DNA of 64,000 bases from Clostridia bacterium (GCA_017527065.1 JAFXQO010000069.1:1-64000); one strand, 5' to 3'; counted from the first letter of the stretch, positions 16,745-25,469 are shown. Translations and numbers: made by a program. Notes: generated by a model from the sequence alone, not told the origin.

Positions 16745-19408
16745 ATGCCAAACGAAAAGACGCAAAAACCGAAAAAACGCAGCTTCAGCGCGCCGCAGAG
16801 CCCCATGTTCAAGCCGCGCACGAAGGAACGCAACTTTGTGCTGGAGGTCATCATGACCACGGCCAAGTTGTTTTTTGTCGTGGCGCTGCTCGTGGGCGTC
16901 GCGCTGACCGGCCTGGTCGTGGGCGCGGCGAAGGCGTGGGTTGAAACCATGCCCTCGCTGGATATCTCCGCCTTCGACGAGCAGGCCCAGACCTCCTATA
17001 TCTATGACAAGAACGGCGACCTGATTACCGACTTCAAGGGCTACGAGAACCGCGTCGAGGTGGATTACGACGAGCTGCCGGAGTATCTGGTGAAGGCGGT
17101 GGTGGCCGTTGAAGACCAGCGCTTCTGGGAGCACAACGGCATCGACGTGCGCCGCCTGGCGGGCGTCATCGTGGGCTCGCTGACCAACTCGGAATCGCTG
17201 CAGGGCGGCTCCACCATCACGCAGCAGCTCATCAAGAACACGATCCTCAGCAGCGAGCAGACGATCAAGCGGAAGATCCAGGAGATCTACCTGGCGATCG
17301 AGCTGGAGCAGCAGATCAGCAAACAGGAGATCCTGGCCGAGTACCTGAACGTGGTCTACATGGGCGGCTCGAACTACGGCGTGAAGGTGGCCGCGCAGGA
17401 CTACTTCGGCAAGGAACTGAAAGACCTGACGCTGCGCGAGTGCGCCGCGCTGGCGCGTGTGGTGCGAAACCCCGGCAAATACAATCCCCGCGCCAACTAC
17501 TACACCCGCAACATGCCGCAGACCATCGAGGACGGCTGCGACTATGTGCTGAAGCAGATGTACGAACAGGGCCTCATCAACAAAAGCGAATACAACCAGG
17601 CGCTGGTCGAGCGGCTGAACGTCATCCAGTACGCGGCCAACTCGAACACCGAGGTGCTGGACAACCTGTATTACGTGGAGTACGCCATCTACGACGTGGT
17701 CACGAAGATGCTGCGCGTGGAGAATCTGGAAGACAACCGCACCAACCGCAGCCGCATGGAGACCAAACTGCGCACCGGCGGCTACCGCATCTACACCGCG
17801 CTCGATCCAGGCCTTCAGGACAGCGTGCAGCGCGTGGTGACGAACTGGGACATGTACCCGCGCATGCGTTCCTCGGCGGACAACGTGTACCGCGCCTCGC
17901 TGGGCAACGGCGAATACCTCGAAAAGGTGCAGCCCCAGGCTGCCGTGACCATCATCGACTGGCGCACGGGCGAGCTGCAGGCCATCGTGGGCGGCCGCTC
18001 CACGCCGACCGGCTGGAAGCAGACCCACCTGGCCTACGGCAAGACGAACATGCCCGTGGGCTCCTCGCTGAAGCCGCTCTCGGTGTACGGCCCGGCGCTG
18101 GACCTGGGCAATTCGCCCGGCTCGCCGGTTCTGAACCTGCCCATACAGATCGCGGGCTGGGACAGCGAGACCGGCTATCCCACCAACTACGAGGGCGGCG
18201 GCTACAGCGGCGTTGAGACGCTGCGCGTGGCCATTAACCGCTCCCATAACACCGCGGCCGCCCAGGCGCTGATGACCTACGTGGGCATAGAGAACTCGAT
18301 CGAATACCTGAAACGGCTGGGCATCACCACCGCCACGCCCACCGGATCGGGCCTGGCGCTGGGCACATCCGGCATATCCACCATCGAAATGGCGGCGGGC
18401 TTCGCGGCCGTGGCCAACGGCGGCGTGTACCTGGAGCCGGTGGCCTTCTCGAAGGTGTGCCGTTCGGACGGCAGCGTGTACATCGACGCCTACGACGAGC
18501 AGATCACCCGCCGCGCCTTCCGCGAATCCACGGCCTGGATGCTGGTGGACATGCTGATCGGCTGCTGCTCGATGAATGTGGAGGGCTCCACCGGCAAACA
18601 GGCGAACTTCGGCGGCTTCACCGTGGCCGGCAAGACGGGCACCAACTCGGACTATCGAGGCGTGTTCTTCACGGGCATGACGGGCTACCTGGCCGGGGCC
18701 GTGTGGATCGGCTCAGAGGACTACAAGCCGCTGGTCACCGGCGCGTCGGGCGGCTCCTATGCGGCGCCCCTGTGGGCTGCGATCATGGAGCGCGCGCACC
18801 AGTATCTCGGCTACACGGTGGACCAGCCCATCCGCACCCACTCGGCGGCGGAGCTGGGCCTGTTCCAGGTGGAGGTCTGCGGCGTGTCCGGCATGGCGCC
18901 CACCGACGCCTGCCGCCAGGACATCAACAACTACCCGACCAATACGGACTATTTCGCCTCCGGCACGGAGCCCGTGCTGGCCTGCAACATGCACCGCATG
19001 GTGCGCCTGTGCACCATCAGCAAGCGCCTTCCCACCTCTTCCTGCCGCAGCACGGCCTATTACGGCGTGATCTACCTGCCGGAGGGCCATCCGCTGCGCA
19101 GCGGCGTGTCCACCGTGGTGCAGGAATACTTCCCCGGGGCCAGCACGGCCAAGGACGCCGCGTCCATGAGCACATGCACCGTCTGCTCGAACAACGAGAG
19201 CGACACTTACTCCTACGCGAACCGCTACCTGCGGCGCGCGCGCTTCCTGCTGGAGAACCGGACCGATCTCACGGAGGAGCAGATTGAGCGCATCGAAGTG
19301 ACCATCGAGCGCCTGAACGCCGCCATGATCAACATGGACACGGAGGCTGTGCGGGAATACACGCAGCTTCTGAGGAGCTACTACTACGCCATCGTGGACG
19401 AGGATTGA
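16745..19408 (+). CDS. Class A penicillin-binding protein
   Basis: An 887-residue bifunctional peptidoglycan synthase. After a basic cytoplasmic tail comes one membrane anchor (about 36-60). The GT51 glycosyltransferase domain shows EDQRFWEHNGID with its catalytic Glu and GGSTITQQLIKN. The transpeptidase domain has the three active-site motifs: SSLK (the acylated Ser), SHN and KTG (AGKTGTN). A C-terminal extension of about 180 residues carries six or more cysteines (CGVSG, CNMH, CTISK, CTVCSN) and an acidic helical end; it is unusual and could form disulfides outside the cell. AGGAGGG precedes ATG 16745. Divergent from yunB. Confidence 0.93.
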   Translation: MPNEKTQKPKKRSFSAPQSPMFKPRTKERNFVLEVIMTTAKLFFVVALLVGVALTGLVVGAAKAWVETMPSLDISAFDEQAQTSYIYDKNGDLITDFKGYENRVEVDYDELPEYLVKAVVAVEDQRFWEHNGIDVRRLAGVIVGSLTNSESLQGGSTITQQLIKNTILSSEQTIKRKIQEIYLAIELEQQISKQEILAEYLNVVYMGGSNYGVKVAAQDYFGKELKDLTLRECAALARVVRNPGKYNPRANYYTRNMPQTIEDGCDYVLKQMYEQGLINKSEYNQALVERLNVIQYAANSNTEVLDNLYYVEYAIYDVVTKMLRVENLEDNRTNRSRMETKLRTGGYRIYTALDPGLQDSVQRVVTNWDMYPRMRSSADNVYRASLGNGEYLEKVQPQAAVTIIDWRTGELQAIVGGRSTPTGWKQTHLAYGKTNMPVGSSLKPLSVYGPALDLGNSPGSPVLNLPIQIAGWDSETGYPTNYEGGGYSGVETLRVAINRSHNTAAAQALMTYVGIENSIEYLKRLGITTATPTGSGLALGTSGISTIEMAAGFAAVANGGVYLEPVAFSKVCRSDGSVYIDAYDEQITRRAFRESTAWMLVDMLIGCCSMNVEGSTGKQANFGGFTVAGKTGTNSDYRGVFFTGMTGYLAGAVWIGSEDYKPLVTGASGGSYAAPLWAAIMERAHQYLGYTVDQPIRTHSAAELGLFQVEVCGVSGMAPTDACRQDINNYPTNTDYFASGTEPVLACNMHRMVRLCTISKRLPTSSCRSTAYYGVIYLPEGHPLRSGVSTVVQEYFPGASTAKDAASMSTCTVCSNNESDTYSYANRYLRRARFLLENRTDLTEEQIERIEVTIERLNAAMINMDTEAVREYTQLLRSYYYAIVDED

Positions 19409-19436
19409 CAAAAAACGCTTGGGCGGAGACAGGGAC

Positions 19437-19895
19437 GTGAATCAACTCATAGAAAGAATCAGGGCGCACCGGCTCTTCGCGCCGCTCATGCAGTTTGCGC
19501 GGTTCGGGCTGGTGGGCGTGTCGAACACGGCGATCTCTTACGCCGTGGATATGCTGGGCTATTACGTCATCTTTCGGGCCTCGCCGATGGACGAGCGGGC
19601 GAAGGTGGCGCTGGTGTCGGCGCTGTCGTTTGCCGTCAGCACGGTCAATTCATATTACTGGAACAACCGCTTCGTGTTCCGCGAAGGCGAGAAGACGCCG
19701 GCCCAGCACCTGGCCGCCTATATCCGGATGACGGCCTGCTACGCGGTCACCGGCCTGGTCCTGGCGCCGCTGATCAAGCTGTGGCTGGGCGGGCTGGGCG
19801 TGCCCTTCTGGGCGGCGAGCGTCAGCACGCTGCTGGTGACCATTCCGCTGAATTTCGCACTGAACAAGTTCTGGGCCTTCGCGAAGAGGAGATAA
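19437..19895 (+). CDS. GtrA family membrane protein
   Basis: A 152-residue four-helix membrane protein of the GtrA family, which helps move polyprenyl-linked sugars across the membrane for cell-envelope glycosylation. Family marks are QFARFGLVGVSNTAISY at the first helix, a second helix with STVNSYYWNNRFVF, and the C-terminal NKFWAF. GTG at 19437 is chosen because GGAG lies 8 bases upstream. It starts 28 bases after the PBP stop and may be co-transcribed, linking glycan flipping to wall synthesis. No glycosyltransferase lies beside it. Confidence 0.9.
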   Translation: MNQLIERIRAHRLFAPLMQFARFGLVGVSNTAISYAVDMLGYYVIFRASPMDERAKVALVSALSFAVSTVNSYYWNNRFVFREGEKTPAQHLAAYIRMTACYAVTGLVLAPLIKLWLGGLGVPFWAASVSTLLVTIPLNFALNKFWAFAKRR

Positions 19896-20066
19896 TACTA
19901 AAATCCAATCAGAGCCGGACAAGTATATGAATGCGTTTCTGCAAAAAACAGATATTGGTATAAAATGAACGTTGGGGCACAATGGGCCCGCCTCATGGAA
20001 ACGGGAACATTTTACTGTGGCTCAACGTCTGAATAGGAGAGATAATCACAAAGGAGGGCATTCCCC

Positions 20067-20429
20067 ATGAAGCGTTTTCTCATTCTTTTCCTGCTCATCG
20101 TTCTGTCCGCCTCCGCCATCGCTGAACCGCTGGACGGTGGGTGGGAGAACGTCCCCCACGAGTCCGTTGAGCTGCCCGAAGACGCACAGGCGGCGTTTGA
20201 CAAAGCGCTGGACGGCCTTGTTGGCGCGGAATACGTCCCCGTTGCCCTCATGTCCACCCAGGTGGTGGCGGGCATGAACTATTGCATACTCTGCCAGATT
20301 ACGCCCGTGGTTCCGGACGCCGCTTCAACCTGGGCGCTGGTATATATCTATGCCGATCTGGAAGGCAATGCGGAGATCACCAACGTCTACGAGCTGTATA
20401 TCGATCGTCACAGCACTCCGGCGGAATAA
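20067..20429 (+). CDS. Small secreted protein with cystatin-like motif
   Basis: A 120-residue protein with a clear signal peptide (MKRFLILFLLIVLSASAIAE, cleavage near residue 19-20). The mature part of about 100 residues has an alpha helix (EDAQAAFDKALDGL) followed by ALMSTQVVAGMNYCILCQI, whose QVVAG is the protease-binding loop motif of cystatins and stefins, in the expected helix-then-strand order. Cystatins inhibit papain-type cysteine proteases; the activity here is unproven. AAAGGAGGG lies 10 bases before the ATG. No partner protease gene adjoins it. Confidence 0.72.
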   Translation: MKRFLILFLLIVLSASAIAEPLDGGWENVPHESVELPEDAQAAFDKALDGLVGAEYVPVALMSTQVVAGMNYCILCQITPVVPDAASTWALVYIYADLEGNAEITNVYELYIDRHSTPAE

Positions 20430-20485
20430 ACGATAATACTCAAACCTTCTGAACGGGAGGCATCCATGACAGCTTTGTAAAACGG

Positions 20486-20512
20486 CCGCCGCGCGGGATT
20501 TCCGCGCGGCGG
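20486..20512. terminator. Bidirectional terminator
   Basis: A perfect 11-bp GC stem (20486-20496 with 20502-20512) with a 5-base loop, followed by TTTGTCATTT on the plus strand and CCGTTTTAC on the minus strand. It separates the cystatin-like gene from the converging Nudix gene. Confidence 0.85.
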
Positions 20513-20516
20513 TTTG

Positions 20517-20930
20517 TCATTTGGCCGTCAGGGCGTCGTGCGCCTTTTGAAGCACAAGCCGGTTGCGCTCGTGCTGGAGCGCGGCCATGGCCTCGTCGAA
20601 GGTCATGAGCGACGCGCCGGAGAGTTCCTCCGGCTGGGGCCTCAGGGGCTGGTTTTCGTATTCGGCGAGGAAATAGGCGACGTGTTTCATGGTGCCGGGC
20701 TTTTTCGGCAGGGGATAGTGGGCCTCCTCCCGGAAGCCGGGCAGCAGCCGAGGCGAAAGGCCCACCTCCTCGCGGATCTCCCGCAGGGCGGTTTCCCGCT
20801 CCGTCTCGCCGGGTTCCCTGTGGCCCTTGGGAAAACCGGTGACGCCGCCCATGGAGCGGATGATCACATAGCGCAATTCGCCGCCCTCGCGGGTGAAGAC
20901 CACCGCGCCGCAGGAATACTCGTGGTTCAT
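20517..20930 (-). CDS. Nudix hydrolase, Ap4A-hydrolase type
   Basis: A 137-residue Nudix hydrolase. The Nudix box is intact (GHREPGETERETALREIREE followed by VGL), and the N terminus EYSCGAVVFTREGGELRYVII with FPKGH resembles bis(5'-nucleosyl)-tetraphosphatases, which clear dinucleoside polyphosphates. The second half has VAYFLAEYENQPLRPQPEE as expected for that group. It follows metK by 13 bases on the same strand, so both are probably under the SAM-I riboswitch. GGAGGG precedes the ATG. Confidence 0.88.
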   Translation of the reverse strand: MNHEYSCGAVVFTREGGELRYVIIRSMGGVTGFPKGHREPGETERETALREIREEVGLSPRLLPGFREEAHYPLPKKPGTMKHVAYFLAEYENQPLRPQPEELSGASLMTFDEAMAALQHERNRLVLQKAHDALTAK

Positions 20931-20943
20931 GGCCGCCCTCCGC

Positions 20944-22119
20944 TCAGGCGTTCTGCGCCGCGGCCTTCAGCGCGTCCACGCAGTCCAGGCGCTCCCAGGG
21001 CAGGTCGATGTCGGTGCGGCCGAAATGGCCGTAAGCGGCGGTCTGCGCGTAGATGGGGCGGCGCAGGTTCAGCCGGTCGATGATGGCGGCGGGGCGCAGG
21101 TCGAAGGTGGCGGACACGATCTCAGCCAGCCTGTCGTCCGGCAGGACGCCGGTGCCGAAGGTGTCCACGGTGAGCGAAACGGGCTTTGCCACGCCGATGG
21201 CGTAGGCCACGCCGATTTCGCACTTCTTCGCCAGGCCGGCGGCCACCAGGTTCTTGGCGGCGTGGCGGGTGGCGTAGGCCGCGGAGCGGTCCACCTTGGT
21301 GGGGTCCTTGCCGCTGAAGGAGCCGCCGCCGTGGTGGCCGTAGCCGCCATAGGTGTCGACGATGATCTTGCGCCCGGTGAGGCCGGAGTCGCCCTGGGGG
21401 CCGCCCACCACAAAGCGGCCGGTGGGGTTGACGAGGTAGCGGGTGTTTTCATCCAGCAGGGCGGCGGGGATGGCCGCCTTGATGACCAATTCGATCATGT
21501 CTCGCTCGATGGTGTCGTGGTCCACGTCCGGATGATGCTGGGTGGAGAGCACGACCGTGTCGACGCGCACGGGCCGGCCGTCTGCATATTCCACGGTGAC
21601 CTGCGCCTTGCCGTCCGGGCGGAGGTAGTTCACGAGGCCCTTCTTGCGGACCTCGGCCAGCCGCCGGGTGACGCGGTGCGCCATGGCGATGGCCATGGGC
21701 ATGTATTCGGGCGTCTCGTCGCAGGCGTAGCCGAACATCATGCCCTGGTCGCCCGCGCCGATGTCGTGTTTGTCCTGGGCGCGGCCCTCCAGCGCGTTGT
21801 TCACGCCCTGGGCGATGTCGGGCGACTGCTCGTCGATGGACACCAGCACGGCGCAGGACTGGCCGTCGAAGCCGTACTTGGCGCGGTCGTAGCCGATGTC
21901 GATGACCTTCTGGCGGGCGATCTTGTCGATGGAGACATAGGAGGTGGTGGAGATTTCGCCCATGACCATGATGAGCCCGGTGGTGGCGCAGCATTCGCAG
22001 GCCACGTGGGCGTTGGGGTCTTCGGCGAGGATGGCGTCCAGCACGGCGTCGGCGATCTGGTCGCAGATCTTGTCGGGATGGCCTTCGGTCACGGATTCGG
22101 AGGTAAACAGAGTGCGCAT
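20944..22119 (-). CDS. metK: S-adenosylmethionine synthetase
   Basis: A 391-residue enzyme that makes SAM from methionine and ATP. Signatures are [15 protein letters not shown] at the N terminus, [14 protein letters not shown] in the centre, and [16 protein letters not shown] (the P-loop-like lysine motif). The ATG at 22119 matches the family start (MRTLFTSES) and has AAAGGAA upstream; a TTG nine bases further up is not needed. A SAM-I riboswitch with terminator precedes it, giving feedback by the product. The Nudix gene follows. Confidence 0.98.
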   Translation of the reverse strand: MRTLFTSESVTEGHPDKICDQIADAVLDAILAEDPNAHVACECCATTGLIMVMGEISTTSYVSIDKIARQKVIDIGYDRAKYGFDGQSCAVLVSIDEQSPDIAQGVNNALEGRAQDKHDIGAGDQGMMFGYACDETPEYMPMAIAMAHRVTRRLAEVRKKGLVNYLRPDGKAQVTVEYADGRPVRVDTVVLSTQHHPDVDHDTIERDMIELVIKAAIPAALLDENTRYLVNPTGRFVVGGPQGDSGLTGRKIIVDTYGGYGHHGGGSFSGKDPTKVDRSAAYATRHAAKNLVAAGLAKKCEIGVAYAIGVAKPVSLTVDTFGTGVLPDDRLAEIVSATFDLRPAAIIDRLNLRRPIYAQTAAYGHFGRTDIDLPWERLDCVDALKAAAQNA

Positions 22120-22151
22120 GTATATCAATTCCTTTCTGTGTTCTGCCTATG

Positions 22152-22185
22152 AAAAACGCGCGGCCTGAAAGACAAGCCGCACGCG
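22152..22185 (-). terminator. SAM-I riboswitch terminator
   Basis: Minus-strand hairpin CGCGTGCGGC...GCCGCGCG (22185-22157, one bulge) followed by a U run at 22156-22152, just ahead of metK. It is the expression platform of the riboswitch. Confidence 0.85.
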
Positions 22186-22202
22186 AGAAAACGCTCATGC
22201 GC

Positions 22203-22310
22203 CTCATCTTCCAGCAGGCTGGCCTGCTGCGGGAATTGGCACCACTGCTCGCTTTCGCGAGCCGGTTGCCGGGTTTCATCGGGCCCGTCCCTCAACCACT
22301 CTTGATAAGG
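22203..22310 (-). promoter_or_regulatory. SAM-I (S-box) riboswitch
   Basis: On the minus strand the S-box landmarks appear in order: CTTATCAAGAG then GGTTGAGGGA, GATGAAACCCGGCAACC, a GC hairpin, GGTGCCAATTCC, and GGAAGATGAG closing P1. Bound SAM should stabilise the aptamer and allow the downstream terminator to form, shutting off metK. Confidence 0.97.
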
Positions 22311-22330
22311 CAGATATTCAGTTCGTCTTT

Positions 22331-22358
22331 ATTATACAGTATGCGGGCCGGGAGTCAA
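22331..22358 (-). promoter_or_regulatory. Sigma-A promoter of metK
   Basis: Minus-strand TTGACT (22358-22353) and TATAAT (22336-22331) with a 16-base spacer, about 20 bases upstream of the SAM-I aptamer. Confidence 0.85.
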
Positions 22359-22414
22359 GTTAAAATCCTTTAATGATATGTTTCAGCCCTTGGCGCATTT
22401 TATGTTCGTCCCTG

Positions 22415-22443
22415 TTGCATTTTGCCGGGGAATCCCTTATAAT
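22415..22443 (+). promoter_or_regulatory. Sigma-A promoter of the alpha-galactosidase gene
   Basis: TTGCAT (22415-22420) and TATAAT (22438-22443) with a 17-base spacer; the start codon of the GH27 gene is 55 bases downstream. Confidence 0.8.
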
Positions 22444-22497
22444 GAAGGCGGATTCGGGAGAACGCATCCGACAACAATCATCGGGAGGGAAAATCAT

Positions 22498-23679
22498 ATG
22501 CTGGCACAGAGACCGCCCATGGGATGGAACACCTGGAACACCTTCGGCCCCAAGATCAACGAGCAGCTGATTCGCGAGAGCACGGACGCCTTTGTGGACA
22601 TCGGCCTGAAGGACGCGGGCTACGAGTACATCGTCATCGACGACTGCTGGAGCGAGTACAACCGCGACCCGGTCACCGACCGCATCGTGCCCCATCATGA
22701 GAAGTTCCCCAACGGCATGAAGGCCGTGGCGGACTACGTGCATTCCAAGGGCCTGAAATTCGGCATGTATTCCTGCGACGGCGTGCGCACCTGTGCCGAC
22801 TATCCGGGCTCCTTCGACCATGAGTTCCTCGACGCGCAGACCTTCGCCGAGTTCGGCGTCGACTTCCTGAAATACGACAACTGCTACAAGCCCACCACCT
22901 CCGACGGCCCGAACCTCTATCACCGCATGGGCATGGCCCTGCGCGCCACCGGCCGCGACATTCTGTTCTCCGCCTGCAACTGGGGCACCGACGACGTCTG
23001 GAGCTGGATCCGCTCCTCGGGCGCCCACATGTACCGCTCCACCGGCGACATCGTGGACACACCGGAATCCTACCGCAACATCGCCAAGAGCCAGATGGAC
23101 AAGCTGTGCTATTCCGCGCCGGGGTGCTTTAACGACATCGACATGCTGACCGTCGGCATGTACGGCAGCGGCAACGTGGGCAGCGACGTGTTCAATCCGG
23201 ACAAGAAGTCCAACGCCAACACCGAAGCGGACTACCGCAGCCAGTTCGCCCTGTGGTGCATGTATTCCGCGCCGCTGATGCTGGGCAGCGACATCCGCAA
23301 GATGGACGAGAAGACCCTGAAGCTGGTCACCAACCGCGAGCTCATCCGCATCAACCAGGACGCCGAGGCCCGCCCGCCGGTGATCGCCAAGGCCGGCTGG
23401 TTTGAGGACTGCAAGGTCATGTTCAAGTTCCTGGAGAACGGCGAATACGCGCTGGCCTTCTTCAACATGGGCGAGCCGAATCCCCGCTTCCCGGATCGCG
23501 GCTCCATCGGCCTCAGCGCCATGTTCACCGATTTCGGCCTGACCGCCAGCTCCGGCTACGGCCTGCAGCTGACCGACGTGTTCACCGGCGAGGACGTGGG
23601 CTGCTACAAGGAGTACTTCCGCACGAACGTGGCCTTCCACGACTGCGCGGTCTATCGCGCGAAGCTGGTGAAGGCATGA
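22498..23679 (+). CDS. GH27 alpha-galactosidase
   Basis: A 393-residue glycoside hydrolase that removes terminal alpha-galactose from oligosaccharides. The GH27 pattern is clear: PPMGWNTWN at the N terminus, IVIDDCW, KFGMYSCDGVRTC, and the nucleophile in FLKYDNCY (Asp about 127); the acid/base lies in the RSTGDIVD segment. The C-terminal beta domain is present (ALAFFNMGEPN). No signal peptide is visible, so it works inside the cell on imported sugars. GGGAGGG supports ATG 22498. A tiny zinc protein overlaps its end. Confidence 0.95.
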   Translation: MLAQRPPMGWNTWNTFGPKINEQLIRESTDAFVDIGLKDAGYEYIVIDDCWSEYNRDPVTDRIVPHHEKFPNGMKAVADYVHSKGLKFGMYSCDGVRTCADYPGSFDHEFLDAQTFAEFGVDFLKYDNCYKPTTSDGPNLYHRMGMALRATGRDILFSACNWGTDDVWSWIRSSGAHMYRSTGDIVDTPESYRNIAKSQMDKLCYSAPGCFNDIDMLTVGMYGSGNVGSDVFNPDKKSNANTEADYRSQFALWCMYSAPLMLGSDIRKMDEKTLKLVTNRELIRINQDAEARPPVIAKAGWFEDCKVMFKFLENGEYALAFFNMGEPNPRFPDRGSIGLSAMFTDFGLTASSGYGLQLTDVFTGEDVGCYKEYFRTNVAFHDCAVYRAKLVKA

Positions 23680-23864
23680 CCTGCTGCAAGTGCGGCAAGC
23701 CCATCTGCCATGACGAGGCGGGCCTCACGTGCAAGCTGATCAACCGCGGCGCCCAGGAATACTACTGCTACGATTGCCTCGGCCAAATCTTTCACACCAG
23801 CCGCCGGAAGCTGGAGGAGATGGCCGACGACTTCCGGGCCGCGGGATGCACGCTGTTTCTGTAA
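23676..23864 (+). CDS. Small cysteine-rich zinc-ribbon protein
   Basis: A 62-residue protein with MTCCKCGKPIC at the start and YYCYDCLGQIF in the centre, that is, two CxxC pairs suitable for one zinc ion, then a basic helix (TSRRKLEEMADDFR). The ATG overlaps the GH27 stop by 4 bases, so the two are co-translated. Its function is unknown; a regulatory or assembly role for the upstream sugar operon is possible but unsupported. A terminator follows directly. Confidence 0.8.
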   Translation: MTCCKCGKPICHDEAGLTCKLINRGAQEYYCYDCLGQIFHTSRRKLEEMADDFRAAGCTLFL

Positions 23865-23871
23865 GACATTT

Positions 23872-23906
23872 CCGCCGGCGCTCCGCATGGGGCCCGGCGG
23901 CGTTTT
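23872..23906 (+). terminator. Terminator after the GH27 operon
   Basis: CCGCCGG (23872-23878) pairs with CCGGCGG (23894-23900), extended by partial pairing inside, followed by CGTTTTAT. Confidence 0.75.
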
Positions 23907-23913
23907 ATATCCC

Positions 23914-23942
23914 TTGCAAAACGGGCGGGCGTGTGATAATAT
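23914..23942 (+). promoter_or_regulatory. Putative promoter of the PIN toxin-antitoxin pair
   Basis: TTGCAA (23914-23919) and TAATAT (23937-23942) are 17 bases apart; AAAGGGGGGATC follows as ribosome site for the antitoxin gene at 23964. Confidence 0.6.
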
Positions 23943-23963
23943 GAAAAAAAGGGGGGATCACCT

Positions 23964-24200
23964 ATGCTGTCGATACAAGGCTATTACGACGGGGTAGCGA
24001 TCAAGCCGCTGGAAAAAATAGAAGCAAAACCGAATCAGCGCGTTATCATTACGATCATGGATGAATTTGTGGAGCCTGTCAGGACAGCGCGCAAAAAGGG
24101 CATGCGCGGTGTTCTCGCACAGTACGCAGACCCTGCCTTGAGAGAAATGGAAAAGGACGCATGGGAACGCGCGGCGGTGGAGAAAAATGGTAATACTTGA
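23964..24200 (+). CDS. Putative antitoxin of PIN-domain toxin
   Basis: A 78-residue protein. The N-terminal half (MLSIQGYYDGVAIKPLEKIEA followed by QRVIITIMDE) looks like the short beta-rich DNA-binding end seen in AbrB/DUF104/DUF2281-type antitoxins; the C-terminal half is charged and helical (LREMEKDAWERAAVEK), suited to wrapping the toxin. It overlaps the PIN gene by 14 bases and has a strong ribosome site, the usual arrangement for antitoxin first. Base composition is less GC-rich than its neighbours, which suggests transfer. Confidence 0.75.
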   Translation: MLSIQGYYDGVAIKPLEKIEAKPNQRVIITIMDEFVEPVRTARKKGMRGVLAQYADPALREMEKDAWERAAVEKNGNT

Positions 24201-24558
24201 TGCGAATATGATATTGCGCTATCTGCTCAACGACAATCAGGAGATGGCTGACAGCGCCGAGCGTTATCTGAATTCAGGCGACGTGTCCGTTACCATCGAA
24301 GTGATCGCAGAAGTCGTATATGTCCTGAAAGGGGTATATTCGATGAAACGCGATGTAATCGTTGATACTGTCAAAGCGTTCCTGGGGTTCGTCAACTGTC
24401 AGGAGACAGACGTGCTGAGCATTGCGCTTGATACTTATGGAGAACGCAATCTTGATTTTGTCGATTGTGTTCTGTATGGTTATCATTGCGTCAGGGGAGC
24501 GGAGATTGCGACATTTGACAAAAAACTGTTGAAGCTGCTGGCTGATTCGGCGAAGTAG
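24187..24558 (+). CDS. PIN-domain toxin, VapC-like
   Basis: A 123-residue PIN-domain ribonuclease. The acidic metal site is visible: first Asp in VILDANMILRYLL (residue 5), a conserved Glu in TIEVIAEVVYVL, and Asp in LDFVDCVLYG with a further Asp in ATFDKKL. Such toxins cleave tRNA or rRNA and are held by the protein made from the overlapping upstream gene. The coding sequence is more AT-rich than the surrounding region. No other mobile-element signs are seen nearby. Confidence 0.88.
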   Translation: MVILDANMILRYLLNDNQEMADSAERYLNSGDVSVTIEVIAEVVYVLKGVYSMKRDVIVDTVKAFLGFVNCQETDVLSIALDTYGERNLDFVDCVLYGYHCVRGAEIATFDKKLLKLLADSAK

Positions 24559-24596
24559 ATTCATAAGACACCCTTAAAAAGGAGCTTCCTTCAATC

Positions 24597-25454
24597 ATGA
24601 CCGACTATCGCGATCTTTCCGCGGGCCTGGCCGCCCGCATGGCGTTGGAGAAATACGGCTTTCGCTTCTCGCATTCGCTGGGGCAGAATTTCATCCTGGA
24701 CGACGGCCTCGTGCGGCGCATTGTGGAGGCGGCTGGGGTGCGCGCGGGCGAGCGCGTGCTGGAAATCGGGCCGGGCGCGGGCGTGATGACGCGATGCCTT
24801 GCGGAAGCGGGCGCGCGGGTCGTCGCGGTGGAGCTGGACAGGAGCCTGGAGCCGGTGCTGGACGCGGTGCTGGCGGGGTTTGACGTGCGCCTGGTCTTCG
24901 AGGATATCCTGAAGCTGGATCTCGACGCGCTGATGGGGGAGGAGCCGTTCTCCGTGGTGGCGAACCTGCCGTATTACATCACGGCGGACGTGGTGCTGCG
25001 CCTGCTGACCGGCGCGCGCAGGCCGGAGCGGATCGTCATCATGGTGCAGAAAGAGGCGGCGGAGCGGATGATGGCGCGGCCGGACACGAAAACCTGGTGC
25101 GCGCTGGCGGCCACGGCGCAGTATTTCGGCCGGATCGAGCCGTTGATGGAGCTGCCGCCCTCGGCGTTTACGCCGCTGCCCCATGTGGAGAGCGTGCTGT
25201 TGGGGATTCATCTGTATGAAGAAAAGCCCTTTGCGGCGCGGGACGAGGCGCTGCTTTTGAAGGTGATCGCCGCGGCGTTTGCCATGCGGCGAAAGACCCT
25301 GGCGAACAACCTGACGGCGGCCTTTTCGGTGAATCGCGAAACGGCGCTTTCGTGGATTGCGGCGCTGGGCCGGGACGGGCGCGTGCGGGGCGAGGTTCTG
25401 GGCATTGAGGAACTGTGCGCGCTGAGCGACATCATCGGCGAGGCGCGGGGGTAG
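24597..25454 (+). CDS. rsmA: 16S rRNA dimethyladenosine transferase
   Basis: A 285-residue SAM-dependent enzyme (KsgA) that dimethylates the two adenines in the 3' end hairpin of 16S rRNA during late 30S assembly. Landmarks are HSLGQNFILDD, VLEIGPGAGVMT (motif I), AVELDRSL (motif II), FEDILKLDL, and the catalytic NLPYYI, followed by MVQKEAAERM and the C-terminal helical domain. AAAAAGGAG precedes ATG 24597. It stands 38 bases after the PIN toxin gene. Confidence 0.96.
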   Translation: MTDYRDLSAGLAARMALEKYGFRFSHSLGQNFILDDGLVRRIVEAAGVRAGERVLEIGPGAGVMTRCLAEAGARVVAVELDRSLEPVLDAVLAGFDVRLVFEDILKLDLDALMGEEPFSVVANLPYYITADVVLRLLTGARRPERIVIMVQKEAAERMMARPDTKTWCALAATAQYFGRIEPLMELPPSAFTPLPHVESVLLGIHLYEEKPFAARDEALLLKVIAAAFAMRRKTLANNLTAAFSVNRETALSWIAALGRDGRVRGEVLGIEELCALSDIIGEARG

Positions 25455-25469
25455 ATCCGCATCCACATC

